Assembly (NCBI GenBank): GCA_937951895.1
Contig: CALFER010000079.1
Coordinates: 1 to 64,000 of the forward strand
Source: an uncultured bacterium
Lineage (GTDB): Bacteria; CSSED10-310; CALFER01
Length of the DNA: 64,000 bases
Reading direction: 5' to 3'
Position 1 is the stretch's first letter; each line of letters starts with the position of its first letter. The position numbers were made by a program, and so were the translations under genes. Positions 9,287 through 19,124 of this stretch are shown here, piece after piece. The notes under the pieces are model-generated. The model did not search any database, was not told where the DNA came from, and was given only the letters and a program-made list of their open reading frames with translations.

Positions 9287-9292
9287 ATTATA
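9287..9292 (-). promoter_or_regulatory. Consensus -10 (TATAAT) for the phosphoesterase operon
   Basis: TATAAT on the minus strand, 36 bp upstream of the ATG at 9251; the sequence ATTATAAT gives the same hexamer on the plus strand. No good -35 is present at 17 bp (18-bp spacing gives TTCGTA). Confidence 0.4.
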
Positions 9293-9439
9293 ATCAATTC
9301 GGGGGTTCGATACGAACAACTCCCGGGGTTAAACGTAAATCCGGCAGCCGCCGACCTGCACGGAAATCGTCCTCGGAGACATCCTTTGTTCCAGAGGGCG
9401 GGGATGAAACGATTTTTCTCTGCCGCCGGGGAGGTCATC

Positions 9440-11611
9440 ATGAGAAATCCTTTCTTTCTGTCTGTTGTCTTCATTCTGACGGTTTGCCTGTGCAACTCCC
9501 GGTCAGAGTGGACCTGGCTCAACCCGCTGCCCCAGGGGAACGACATCCGGACCATTCACGGATTCAATGATCATCTCGTCGCGGCAGGAGGTTGCGGGTC
9601 CGTGATCGAATGGAACGGGTCGACATGGAGTCACCGGGATCTGCCCGGCAACCATGCAATCCGGTCGCTGTGGTGCGCGAGTGCCACTGAGTGGTGGGCG
9701 GCGACGGAAAAGGCGTCCGTATGGCGGTTCGACGGCAGCACGTGGACTCAGGTCGTGTTCCCGTATCCGGAAGCCGACATCAACTCGATCTGGGCAGCAG
9801 GGGACGGAAGCGTTTGGATGGGCGGTCGACTTCCTTCCGGTTGGCCGGGGTCACCCGGTATCGCGTTTCATTTCTCGGGGTCTGACTGGACAGTCCACTC
9901 GATCGACAACACATACACCATCCATCAAATATGGGGACTGGATACCTCGCACGTCTATGCCGCGGGTGAAGAGGGCGTGATCAGCATGTTTGACGGACAT
10001 TCATGGGTCTCGATGCCGACAGGGACCAATCTCTGGCTGCACGGTATCTGGGGACAATCCCCCATCGATCTGTACACCGCCGGGTTCAATGACGATGGCG
10101 AAGCTGGCATTCTGCACTGGGACGGTGTTGCATGGAACGCTGTGCTCGAGGAAACTTTCAGCTCACTCCAGTTCATTTCCGTCTCCGGTATTCCCGGGAC
10201 CGGCATGGCTGCCATTTCCCGAAACACAGTCTACACGTACAACGGTTCGACTCTCGACACGGTCACGCTGATGAGTAACTTAAACACGATTTGGGGATCC
10301 CCCGACGGTTTCGTCACAGGAGGCCCCGACGGGTTTCTCGCATCCGATTTTTCCGACGAATGGATCGACCTGTCATCCCGTGTCTGTAGTTGGGTCGGGT
10401 CGATCGTGACGGGCGACAGCGCCGACATGCTGTTCGGAAGCCTGAACGGGACGCTCATCCATTGGAACGGAACGAATCTCACATCGATCGATACCGGCAT
10501 GAATCGCGACATTCTGGACATGTGGGGGACATCGACGACGAATGCCTGGCTTTTGACGGATATCGGGCGACCAGCCATATACACATGGGACGGAGATCAG
10601 GCAGTCCGAAGCTATCAGGGTGATCCACAGGAAGACCTGACCTGCCTGACGGGGAATGCATCCGGAGCTGTTTTTGCAGGCGGCGCTTTATACGGCGGAC
10701 CGGATCCGATCGCTGCTCTGCATCGATGGAATGGCTCGGAATGGAGCACGATCGATGCCGCATCCTTCTCGATGATTCTCGATATCTGCAGTCCCGCCCC
10801 GGACCAATTGTTTGTGATCGCCCGCTCCAGTGACTCGAACTGCTATCTCGCTCACTGGTCGGGTGGATCCTGGTCAAGTTGGTTGCTCGAAGATGTCGAT
10901 CATGCTTATTCGATATGGGGATCCTCCGTGTCCGATGTTTTTATCGGAACCGACCATTCCGGGATTTATCATTTCGATGGAACCGCTGTAACAGCCATGC
11001 ATCCGGGTACGATGGACGATGTGTCATTCAGAATGTTGTCGGGATTCGGACCGGATGCCGTGTTCGCTTCGGGTGAAACTCAAACCGGAACCGCCGTGTT
11101 GCTCTTCTGGGACGGCACACGATGGTCGGAATGCTCGGGACCCACGGAAAAACGGATCCTTTCGGTCGGAGGATCGTATCCGGATCATGTTTTTCTGGCG
11201 GGGGAATCCGGTGTGATCCTGACTGGATCAAATTCTGTCCCCCCCTATGATCACGGCGCCTATCTCGAACTCAACGCGACATTCTTCCGTCCGAACGATC
11301 CGTTCACCTGCGCCGTCCGGGCGGTCAACGGCGGCTCGGAACGCACCCTGGATGCCATCTTGTATGTGGTTCTGGATATCGGCACGGGAGACTATTATTT
11401 CTGGCCATCCTGGGCGCACTACCCGCCTTCGATCGACAGCAATCTACTCAATCTGGCTCCCGGTGAGACCGACCACTTCATTCTCTTCGATTTCATCTGG
11501 CCCGAAACCGGAGCGTCCATGAGCAATCTCCGATTCTGGACCATCATGACTTCACAGGAGGGGAACCCGATCGGCGACATCGATTGGGTCGAATGGGGAT
11601 TCGGATTATGA
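9440..11611 (+). CDS. Secreted beta-propeller protein with shared C-terminal module
   Basis: 723 residues from the ATG at 9440, preceded by GGGGAGG and followed by a signal peptide (MRNPFFLSVVFILTV). Residues about 25-600 are repeated propeller blades of the form I-W-G ... D-G-x-x-W (WNGSTWSHR, FDGSTWTQV, HWDGVAWN, IWGSSVSDV). The last about 112 residues carry the shared module: LYVVLDIGTGDYYFWPSW, FDFIWPETGASMSNLRFW and a terminus of WVEWGFGL. No enzymatic motif was found. A surface or extracellular binding protein is likely. The stop codon overlaps the start of the next propeller gene (ATGA), so both belong to one transcription unit. Confidence 0.8.
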   Translation: MRNPFFLSVVFILTVCLCNSRSEWTWLNPLPQGNDIRTIHGFNDHLVAAGGCGSVIEWNGSTWSHRDLPGNHAIRSLWCASATEWWAATEKASVWRFDGSTWTQVVFPYPEADINSIWAAGDGSVWMGGRLPSGWPGSPGIAFHFSGSDWTVHSIDNTYTIHQIWGLDTSHVYAAGEEGVISMFDGHSWVSMPTGTNLWLHGIWGQSPIDLYTAGFNDDGEAGILHWDGVAWNAVLEETFSSLQFISVSGIPGTGMAAISRNTVYTYNGSTLDTVTLMSNLNTIWGSPDGFVTGGPDGFLASDFSDEWIDLSSRVCSWVGSIVTGDSADMLFGSLNGTLIHWNGTNLTSIDTGMNRDILDMWGTSTTNAWLLTDIGRPAIYTWDGDQAVRSYQGDPQEDLTCLTGNASGAVFAGGALYGGPDPIAALHRWNGSEWSTIDAASFSMILDICSPAPDQLFVIARSSDSNCYLAHWSGGSWSSWLLEDVDHAYSIWGSSVSDVFIGTDHSGIYHFDGTAVTAMHPGTMDDVSFRMLSGFGPDAVFASGETQTGTAVLLFWDGTRWSECSGPTEKRILSVGGSYPDHVFLAGESGVILTGSNSVPPYDHGAYLELNATFFRPNDPFTCAVRAVNGGSERTLDAILYVVLDIGTGDYYFWPSWAHYPPSIDSNLLNLAPGETDHFILFDFIWPETGASMSNLRFWTIMTSQEGNPIGDIDWVEWGFGL

Positions 11612-13845
11612 AACGCCACCTGTCGTCCATCCTGCGTTTTCTCCTCATCCTCACCGCGCTGGCCTGCCTGGGGGGCTGTGTGCCGGACGCGCTCGGAGGA
11701 ATCGCCCACGCGATGGAAACCGTCACCCGGATCACGACATGGACCGATGGCAACGCCGTGCGCGACATCGAATTCGTTTCCGATCACGAAATCTGGACCG
11801 CAACCAGCGGCGGGCTCGTTCGCTGGAATCCCCTCGACCGATCGTTCACGCACTTCACCACTCAAACCGGTCTGCCCGACAACTGGTTTCACTGCATGAC
11901 CCGCTCACCCGGCGGCACGCTGTGGTTCGGATCGCGCTTTGGCGGACTGGTTTCCTGCGACGGCGAGGTATGGTCGGTTCTGACCACCTCAAGCGGCATG
12001 CCCGAAAACGAAGTCACCGCACTCGCCGCCGACGCTTCCGGACGCATCTACGCCGGGTTCGGCGCCGCCTTCGGCAACGGACTGGGAATCTGGGACGGCA
12101 GTTCCTGGACACTCCTGACCACCGCCGACGGTCTGCTCGGGAATCGCATCAACACTCTGTACTTCGAACCCGACATCGGCGTCTGGGTCGGCACCGGCAG
12201 CGGGTTGAACCTGATCGAAAACGACGCGGTCACGGCATCCTATACAACATCCGACGGTCTGGCGCACAACCTCGTCCATTCGATCACCGCCGACCCTCAG
12301 CATAATCTCTGGATCGGCACCGACGCCGGCCTGACTCTCAAGCACAGCAATCTCTGGACCTCTTTTTCCGGTGAGGGGTTGCCCGACGACCATATCCGTG
12401 CCGTCGCCGTCGATTCGGACAGTGTCGTCTGGGTCGGCACGGACGCCGGCATCGCGTACCGTCGAAACGGCGCCTGGCATGCGCTGACCCCCGAGCAGAA
12501 CCTGTCGGGCTGGCGCGCGACGGCACTGGCGGCTGCCTCCGATGGATCCATGTTCTGCGGAACGGATGACGGCGGTCTGCAGCATCTGGTCGAGGGGGTC
12601 GCGGCGGATATCCATACGGTTCCGGGATGGCTGAAGGGCAATGAGGTGCGGTCGATGACCTATCGGGACGACCGGCTCTGGTACTGCACCGCGAGCGGCT
12701 CCATCGGGTGGTTCGACGGCGCGCAATCCACCGTCTGGCAACTCGGCGATCCGCGCAATCCGCCCCTCATCCGGGGCTTCGACTGGGATGATTCCGGCGT
12801 TCTGTGGGCCGGCACGTACGGACAGGGTGCGTTCCGATTCGAAAACGACACATGGACACCGTTCGGTATCGAAGAGGGATTGCCGTCACTGAAGATCATG
12901 GATGTAATCCGCGATTCGGACGGATCGATCTGGTTTCTGACGTTCGGGGGCGGTGCTGCGAACTGGAATGGGGTGGATTGGCGCTATATCGACACCTCCA
13001 ATGGACTGCCGTCGAACATTGTCTATCGTGTGGAGACGGACTGCTTCAATCATGTGTGGTTCTGCACCGACGCCGGGGTCACGCGATGGGACGGCGCATC
13101 ATGGCACTCGTGGTTCGAATCCGACGGGCTGGTCTTCCATCGCGTCTACGATCTCGAACAGGACCAGCACGGCGTCATGTGGTTCGGGGCCTGCAAGGGA
13201 ATGTCGCGGTTCGACGGACGATCGTTCAGGAATTACTATGTCGAGGATGGGTTGCCGCATTACCGGGTGCGACGGATCCTGAGCCGTCCGCATGGCGCTG
13301 CATGGCTCGCGACCGGCGCGGGCATCAGTTTCTTCGACGGCGTCGCCTTCCACAACCTGTCACCTGTTGATGGACTGTCCGGCTGGGAAACACTCTCACT
13401 GGTCGCCGCCGGCCCCTCGACCCTGTATACCTGCGCGGAAGGCGGAATCAGCCGCATCGACCTGGAATCGACGACCGATTGTCCCCTGCTCGATGTCACC
13501 CTTTCCATGCCCGCCACCCTTCTCGAATCCGGCATCGTCTGCAGTTGCACAGCCCGGATCTGCAATCCCCTCGGAACAGATCTCGTGCAATACCCCCTCT
13601 GCGTCCTGCTCGAACTCAACGGCGCCTACTACTTCGCCCCGGAATTCAACCTCAGTTTCGACAGTTATCTCGATCAGTTGCCCGCTATTCCGCCCGGAAT
13701 GACATCGATCCCCGTCATCCCCCCCCTCCTCTGGCCGGACGGCATCGATCCTTTCCACGGAGCAGTCTGGCTGGCCGCTATCCTCTCACCCGATCTCTCG
13801 AGTCTCGTCACTGACATCGCGCTGCTCGAATTCGGCTGGAACTGA
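11608..13845 (+). CDS. Lipoprotein with two-component-regulator-type propeller repeats and shared C-terminal module
   Basis: 745 residues. The N-terminus MKRHLSSILRFLLILTALAC plus LGGC gives a lipobox with Cys24, so a lipid anchor is likely. The next residue is Val, not Asp, fitting the outer membrane. About fourteen blades follow with the Reg_prop signature: IWTATSGGLVRWN, LWFGSRFGGLV, VWVGTGSGLNLI, LWIGTDAGLTL. In other bacteria such propellers are sensor domains of hybrid kinases, but no kinase follows here. The last about 120 residues are a divergent copy of the shared module (CVLLELNGAYYFAPEF ... LLEFGWN). The ATG overlaps the preceding stop. The 3' end overlaps the convergent radical SAM gene by 60 bp. 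Confidence 0.8.
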   Translation: MKRHLSSILRFLLILTALACLGGCVPDALGGIAHAMETVTRITTWTDGNAVRDIEFVSDHEIWTATSGGLVRWNPLDRSFTHFTTQTGLPDNWFHCMTRSPGGTLWFGSRFGGLVSCDGEVWSVLTTSSGMPENEVTALAADASGRIYAGFGAAFGNGLGIWDGSSWTLLTTADGLLGNRINTLYFEPDIGVWVGTGSGLNLIENDAVTASYTTSDGLAHNLVHSITADPQHNLWIGTDAGLTLKHSNLWTSFSGEGLPDDHIRAVAVDSDSVVWVGTDAGIAYRRNGAWHALTPEQNLSGWRATALAAASDGSMFCGTDDGGLQHLVEGVAADIHTVPGWLKGNEVRSMTYRDDRLWYCTASGSIGWFDGAQSTVWQLGDPRNPPLIRGFDWDDSGVLWAGTYGQGAFRFENDTWTPFGIEEGLPSLKIMDVIRDSDGSIWFLTFGGGAANWNGVDWRYIDTSNGLPSNIVYRVETDCFNHVWFCTDAGVTRWDGASWHSWFESDGLVFHRVYDLEQDQHGVMWFGACKGMSRFDGRSFRNYYVEDGLPHYRVRRILSRPHGAAWLATGAGISFFDGVAFHNLSPVDGLSGWETLSLVAAGPSTLYTCAEGGISRIDLESTTDCPLLDVTLSMPATLLESGIVCSCTARICNPLGTDLVQYPLCVLLELNGAYYFAPEFNLSFDSYLDQLPAIPPGMTSIPVIPPLLWPDGIDPFHGAVWLAAILSPDLSSLVTDIALLEFGWN

Positions 13846-15183
13846 ACACGGATTTTGTCGGCGGTGTTTGAGGTCTGAGGCGAAGGCCTGATACTCCGCA
13901 CCGCTCCACCCGCCATGCCTATAAACGGACAGGATCTTGTTGGTGAGGAGCATGTCGGCATCCGACCGGTATCCGAGCTGACCGAGCCGAACGTCACCCA
14001 GCGGCGTGCCGGGAATCGGGCTGAACTGGGCGAGATACGGTCTGATGCCGATCGACAGGAGTTGCGTGCAGGCGCGATCGAGCCATTCCAGGCGTTGATC
14101 GGGAAGCCCTGCAATCACGTAACACGACAGCGCAGCCGCTTCATATCCTGCCCGGATGAGGTGTTCAGCGGCACGGGAATAGGCCTGGAGAGCGCTGTCG
14201 TCGAGTCCTCGCGGACCGAGTCTCCGATCGAGATGATGCAGGCTCAGCCGGGGCTGTTCGAAACCCGCCGTGCGCATCAGGCATGCGATCTCCTCCGTGA
14301 CGGAAGCGATACCGAGCGCGTTCGGTGTGTGCCAGGTCATGTGTTCAGCGCGTTCACACAGCATCCGCAGAAACTGTTTGAAGTGTTCGAGACCCTCCCG
14401 GGTGCCGCAGCCCAGGTCATCATCGTATAGAGCGAAATGCCGGAAACCGTGAACCCGGATCAGATGATCGATCTCGCGGGATATCACCTCGACCCGGCGA
14501 ACCTGCCGGGCGTGACTCATCGCCGAGGCCACGCAGTAATCGCATCGGTGCATGCATCCCCGGCTGGTCATGATGGGCGCATATCCGATCGGTCCGGCGA
14601 GCTCCCAGGCGGGAGTAATCTCCGTTACATCCGCGCGGAACTCCCCCCCGGCGTGCTCCCGGACCCATCGGAAGAATATCTCGTCGGCTTCTCCGGGGAA
14701 AATCCGTGCCTGCGGCAGCAGACGGGTGAGGTGATCCGGGGCGATCGTCGCGTGAATGCCTCCGAGGGCAATCGGGAGGGGCCCGAAACGCTCCGTCAGC
14801 ATGTCCATCAGCGCGATGAGCGGCCCGTACCAATAGGTCATGCCGGTCGTGACGAGTACGGCATCGGGCCGTTCCATTTCATTCAGGCGATCGCGAATGG
14901 CCTCGTCGGACAGCCCGAATCGTCGATAATGGCGAGGGATTCCGGAAAACGGATCCGGTTTCCCGATGCGGACGGCCCGGAACGGGTGTAGCAGACGTTT
15001 GTCGGTGTCCGGGGTGCCGGTGATCGGGAGAGTGCTTCGGAGGCAATCCAGGTAGTGGACATCGAATCCGGCCTGCATGAGACGGCGGGCGATCACGAGG
15101 AATCCGAGCGGTTGGGCGAAGTGGTCGAACGCGGAGAAATCTTCGATCCATGGACGAATCATGAGGATGCTTTTTCGCGACAT
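13786..15183 (-). CDS. B12-binding-type radical SAM protein
   Basis: 465 residues. Residues about 5-175 look like a cobalamin-binding Rossmann-type domain (PLGFLVIARRLMQAGFDVHYLDC, then DAVLVTTGMTYW, ALGGIHATI, FPGEADE), but the full DxHxxG motif is not present. The radical SAM core follows with the cluster motif CMHRCDYC (CxxxCxxC) at about residue 218. The remainder (YDDDLGCG, LSLHHLDRRLG, YVIAGLP, QFSPIPGTP) fits the B12-binding radical SAM superfamily that includes BchE and methyltransferases. The substrate is unknown. An SD (GGAGG) lies seven bases before the ATG. The gene converges on, and overlaps by 60 bp, the propeller gene ending at 13845. Confidence 0.85.
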   Translation of the reverse strand: MSRKSILMIRPWIEDFSAFDHFAQPLGFLVIARRLMQAGFDVHYLDCLRSTLPITGTPDTDKRLLHPFRAVRIGKPDPFSGIPRHYRRFGLSDEAIRDRLNEMERPDAVLVTTGMTYWYGPLIALMDMLTERFGPLPIALGGIHATIAPDHLTRLLPQARIFPGEADEIFFRWVREHAGGEFRADVTEITPAWELAGPIGYAPIMTSRGCMHRCDYCVASAMSHARQVRRVEVISREIDHLIRVHGFRHFALYDDDLGCGTREGLEHFKQFLRMLCERAEHMTWHTPNALGIASVTEEIACLMRTAGFEQPRLSLHHLDRRLGPRGLDDSALQAYSRAAEHLIRAGYEAAALSCYVIAGLPDQRLEWLDRACTQLLSIGIRPYLAQFSPIPGTPLGDVRLGQLGYRSDADMLLTNKILSVYRHGGWSGAEYQAFASDLKHRRQNPCSVPAEFEQRDVSDETREIG

Positions 15184-15258
15184 CGTTCCTCCGGAACCGG
15201 TTTTCGCAGTTTGCCCGGGACGGGTGCAGGCAAACCGAAGTTTGCGCTGTGCAGGGAA

Positions 15259-15287
15259 TTGTCGTTTATTATGAAAATAAGGTAAAG
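15259..15287 (+). promoter_or_regulatory. Possible promoter for the DUF4388 gene
   Basis: TTGTCG (15259-15264), a 17-bp AT-rich spacer and GTAAAG (15282-15287). The predicted leader is about 18 nt and contains the SD GGGAGGA. The -10 match is weak. Confidence 0.3.
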
Positions 15288-15311
15288 TGTGAATGTCGTG
15301 GGAGGAATTCT

Positions 15312-17600
15312 ATGGCCGGAGAAAAAGTCATTGTCGTTGACACAAACGAAAAGGTCTCGATTCAACTCGCGGATGCCCTGAACAAGGTCGGATTCGATGC
15401 GTCCACGATTCAATGGGCCGAGGAAGCGCAGGCGTTGGTCCAGATGGGCGGCGTCGACGCGGTGGTGCTCCGGACGAAACTGGGCGGCATGACCGGTTTT
15501 GCCTTTACTCAGGCACTCCGCAAGAACCCGAATCTCGCGATCCGCCCCATCGTGATTCTGTACGGCAAGGACGATCAGGAATCGAAAGTGCAGGCATTCA
15601 AATCCGGCGCGGACGATTATCTCGTGCTGCCCTTCCCTCTACCCGAACTCATTTACCGCCTCGATGTCCGCCTCCGCAAGACGATCCAGGACAGCGGCTC
15701 GGGAGGATCGGGGGACCTGATCGAGGATTCCTCCACCGGTGAAATGGCGATCCCGGCATCGTTCCCCGATCAGGGTTCCGTCGTATCGCGGTCACTCCCC
15801 ATGATTCTCGGAATCGTCTCGGCACGGAACATGACGGGATCCTTGCGACTGACACAGAAGGGCGTTATCCGCACCTTGTTTTTCGACGAGGGACGGCTGC
15901 GCGGTGTCCGATCGTCGAAACGCGGCGAATCGTTCAGCGTGTTTGCTCTGTGGCGGGGTGGGCTGGGCGGAACTGAGAAACAGAAGTACAGGGCGCTGGC
16001 GAAATCGGCCCAGGACCGGGTCGCCGCGGATTGGCTGATCAAGAACGGGGGACTCCGCCCGGATTGTGTCAATGGCCTCGCGGTTCGACACCTCATCCGA
16101 TCGCTTGAAAAAGCCGTCCGGATGATGCACGCGGATTTCGACTGGACGGCGAAGGACGATCCGGCAGGCGTTCTGCTGATTGAATCACCGGGACTGTCCC
16201 TGATCCATACCCTCGCCGGGATTTATCGCTCGATGTGGTTCGCTCCGAAATACAGCGTTTTTCTACCGAAGCCGACGGTCTGCGTCTATCCCACGACGCG
16301 ACTGGGGAAAATCGCCGATACGCTCCGGTTGACATCGCGTGAGGAGTCTTTTCTGGGATTGCTGGCGCGCGGCAGGACCATCGGTGAGATGCTGGACGAA
16401 GGGCACCGCATCATTCCGTATGCCGAGCAACTCGTTCATCTCTGCCTGAGTTTCGACGTGTTCAAAACCGGAGACAAACGGCTGCTCAGCCGGAAAGAGC
16501 AGGATGCCGTGGCCATTGCGGTTGAACGCAAGGCATCGGATATCCGGGATATCTCGAGCATTGAAAGCGAATCACTCGCGGACCCGAGAGACGAGGATCT
16601 CCCGCCGCCGCCCCGGAAAACCGCGCTACCTCCACCGCCGCCACCGCCCCCCAGAACCGATCCGAAACCGGACAACAAAGTTTCGATGCGCCCTGAACCG
16701 CGCCCCGAGATCCGTCCGGAACCGAAGCCGGAACCGAGAGTTGAACCGCACGCTCCGGGCGAAGACACGCATCCCGGCGTGATCGTCGCGCAATCGTCGA
16801 GCGTGCCTCCGGCGCCTCCTTCTGCTCCGCTCGCACGACTGCCTCTGATCAATGTTCAGGGCCCCTCTTCCTTCGAATTTTCCACGGGCGATCTCGCGTC
16901 GGGCAACCTGTCTGAAAAGCATGTCGCATTACCGTATGCGCGGATCTTCGAGGACAAGCTGACGGGAATTCTGAATATCCGGATCGCGGAATACGAATCG
17001 AAGTTGTTTTTCAAGCGGGGGCATCTATTGTTTGCGCGCACGGACGACCCGAAGATGCGCGTCGACCAGATCATGGTGGATCTCGGAATGATCACCGCCG
17101 CCCAGCGCGAACGGGTTCAGGAAGCGATTGAAGAACTCGGCAAGATGCGTTCCGGCACGATCATTTTCAAACGCCAGATCGTCAACATGGTCCAACTCTC
17201 GGAAGCCCTTCACCATCAGATCGGTCTGATTCTCAAGACCGTCTTCACCGCATCGGACGGGACCTTTGCGTTCACAGAGGGGGCGTTGCCTGAGGAAGAG
17301 CACATTCCGATGGATCTGCAGACCGCCGTCATCCTGCTCGACAACCTGCGTGCAATCGACGATCCGTCCGTGCTCATCGACATCCTCCCCGATCTCTCGG
17401 TCACACTCGGTCAATCCAGTCGCAGCCGTGAATTGATGCAGCAGATTCGTCTGGGGCCCAATGTCACACAGATTTTCGACAAATTCCGGCATGGTGTCAC
17501 GGGGCGTGAGGCTTTTGTCGGTTCCGATATTTCTCTCCGGGAATTCAAATCGGTCCTGTGCGGCCTGATTCTTCTCGGGTTGTTGTACCGGATCAAATAG
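15312..17600 (+). CDS. Pseudo-receiver protein with DUF4388 (PATAN-type) domains
   Basis: 762 residues; the start is fixed by GGGAGGA five bases before the ATG. Residues 1-125 have the fold pattern of a response-regulator receiver (KVIVVDTN, GADDYLVLPFPLPEL). However, the usual phosphoacceptor Asp is Arg54 (VVLRTKL) and the switch Lys is Leu106. A DUF4388-like region spans about 155-400. A proline-rich linker of about 430-490 (PPPP and PEPRPE repeats) follows. A second DUF4388 region spans about 540-762 (LTGILNIRIAEYESKLFF, RGHLLFAR, DQIMVDLG). Such proteins occur in gliding, polarity and output-scaffold roles. Regulation by phosphorylation is unlikely here; protein interaction is inferred. 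Downstream is malQ after 15 bp. Confidence 0.75.
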   Translation: MAGEKVIVVDTNEKVSIQLADALNKVGFDASTIQWAEEAQALVQMGGVDAVVLRTKLGGMTGFAFTQALRKNPNLAIRPIVILYGKDDQESKVQAFKSGADDYLVLPFPLPELIYRLDVRLRKTIQDSGSGGSGDLIEDSSTGEMAIPASFPDQGSVVSRSLPMILGIVSARNMTGSLRLTQKGVIRTLFFDEGRLRGVRSSKRGESFSVFALWRGGLGGTEKQKYRALAKSAQDRVAADWLIKNGGLRPDCVNGLAVRHLIRSLEKAVRMMHADFDWTAKDDPAGVLLIESPGLSLIHTLAGIYRSMWFAPKYSVFLPKPTVCVYPTTRLGKIADTLRLTSREESFLGLLARGRTIGEMLDEGHRIIPYAEQLVHLCLSFDVFKTGDKRLLSRKEQDAVAIAVERKASDIRDISSIESESLADPRDEDLPPPPRKTALPPPPPPPPRTDPKPDNKVSMRPEPRPEIRPEPKPEPRVEPHAPGEDTHPGVIVAQSSSVPPAPPSAPLARLPLINVQGPSSFEFSTGDLASGNLSEKHVALPYARIFEDKLTGILNIRIAEYESKLFFKRGHLLFARTDDPKMRVDQIMVDLGMITAAQRERVQEAIEELGKMRSGTIIFKRQIVNMVQLSEALHHQIGLILKTVFTASDGTFAFTEGALPEEEHIPMDLQTAVILLDNLRAIDDPSVLIDILPDLSVTLGQSSRSRELMQQIRLGPNVTQIFDKFRHGVTGREAFVGSDISLREFKSVLCGLILLGLLYRIK

Positions 17601-17615
17601 AACAGGGAAAGCAGC

Positions 17616-19124
17616 ATGATCATGAACAGGGCCGCCGGCATTCTGATGCACCCGACATCACTTCCGGGTTCCCGTTCCACCGGATGCCTCGGAGCCGCCG
17701 CCGATCGATTCCTGGATTTTCTTTGCCGCGCCGGTCAATCGCTCTGGCAGATCCTGCCGCTCGGACCCACCGGATACGGCGATTCCCCCTACTCAGGCTA
17801 CTCGGCATTCGCGGGAAACCATCTCCTGATCGATCTCGATCTGCTTCAAGCCGATGGATTGCTGACGTGTTCGGATATTCCCGCGCGCACCTGCGCCTCG
17901 TTTCGTGAATTGGAGGAGGTTAGTCTTGCCCCCCTGATGAAGGCTTGCAGGGCGTTCGGCCATGGAGGCGGGTGGCAATCGACAGAGTATGAAACCTTCG
18001 AGAATGCGCATGTCGTCTGGTTGCCGGATTATACGCTCTTTCGCGCCATCAAGGCATCGCAGGGCGGACGCGCCTGGTATGATTGGCCGAACGATCTTCG
18101 CAATCGCCACCTCAAAACGATTGAATCGACGAGACGTGACCTGAAGGAAGCCGTCGATTTCCACCGGTTTCTCCAGTTCCAGTTTTCGAAACAGTGGTCG
18201 CGACTGCGTCGGGCCGCACGAGAAAAAGGCATTCGCATCATCGGCGACATGCCGATTTTTGTGGCGGAGGATTCGGCGGATGTCTGGGCCCATCCCGATC
18301 TCTTCGATCTGACTGATTCGGGCCGTCCCGCTCATATCGCGGGAGTCCCTCCGGATTACTTCAGCCGGACCGGTCAGCGTTGGGGAAATCCGCTCTACCG
18401 CTGGGACAGGCTGGCCCGGGACGGCTACTCATGGTGGATGGATCGTTTCCGCGTGTTGCTCGGCCTGGTGGATATCATCCGGGTGGATCATTTTCGGGGT
18501 TTCGATCAGTACTGGTCGATTCCGGCATCGGACAGGACGGCGCAGAACGGACACTGGGAACCGGGACCGGGTGCGGATTTCTTCTCCCGTGCCGTGACCG
18601 TGCTTCCCGACCTGCCGCTCATCGCCGAGGATCTCGGGGTCATCACTCCCGACGTGACGGCTTTACGGGATCGGTTTGCGTTTCCCGGCATGAAGATTCT
18701 GCAGTTCGCATTCGGTTCGGGCCCGGGAAACGACTATCTGCCCCATAATTACTCCTCCCCGCGATGTGTCGTGTACACCGGAACGCACGACAACGACACG
18801 ATCCGGGGCTGGTATCGATCCCTGAGACCGAAGCGCTCCAGTGCGCGGCGAGCCGTCAATCCCTGTTTTGCGCACCTCACGGAGTATCTTGCGGGCACGC
18901 ATCGAACGATTCACTGGGATCTGATCGACCTGGCGATGAGCAGTGTGGCGGCATGGGCGATCGTGCCGGCACAGGATATCATGGGACTCGGTTCGGAGGC
19001 TCGCATGAACCTTCCGGGAAGAGCCGCGGGAAACTGGACATGGCATCTCGATTCCCTCGACGAACTCGACTTGCACTCGGACCACCTGCTGAGTGTCACC
19101 GGGCGGTACAACAGGAGGCCGTGA
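17616..19124 (+). CDS. malQ: 4-alpha-glucanotransferase (amylomaltase, GH77)
   Basis: 502 residues, the usual length for bacterial amylomaltase. It transfers alpha-1,4-glucan segments between maltooligosaccharides or glycogen-derived chains in the cytoplasm. GH77 blocks are visible in order: ILMHPTSLPG, ILPLGPTGYGDSPYSGYS, IIGDMPIFVAEDSADVW, RWGNPLYRW, DIIRVDHFRGFDQYW (catalytic Asp nucleophile), LIAEDLGVITPDV (acid/base Glu) and YTGTHDNDTIRGWY (transition-state Asp). The SD GGGAAAG precedes the first ATG; a second ATG two codons later is possible. The stop overlaps the start of the HIT gene by one base (TGATG). Confidence 0.95.
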   Translation: MIMNRAAGILMHPTSLPGSRSTGCLGAAADRFLDFLCRAGQSLWQILPLGPTGYGDSPYSGYSAFAGNHLLIDLDLLQADGLLTCSDIPARTCASFRELEEVSLAPLMKACRAFGHGGGWQSTEYETFENAHVVWLPDYTLFRAIKASQGGRAWYDWPNDLRNRHLKTIESTRRDLKEAVDFHRFLQFQFSKQWSRLRRAAREKGIRIIGDMPIFVAEDSADVWAHPDLFDLTDSGRPAHIAGVPPDYFSRTGQRWGNPLYRWDRLARDGYSWWMDRFRVLLGLVDIIRVDHFRGFDQYWSIPASDRTAQNGHWEPGPGADFFSRAVTVLPDLPLIAEDLGVITPDVTALRDRFAFPGMKILQFAFGSGPGNDYLPHNYSSPRCVVYTGTHDNDTIRGWYRSLRPKRSSARRAVNPCFAHLTEYLAGTHRTIHWDLIDLAMSSVAAWAIVPAQDIMGLGSEARMNLPGRAAGNWTWHLDSLDELDLHSDHLLSVTGRYNRRP

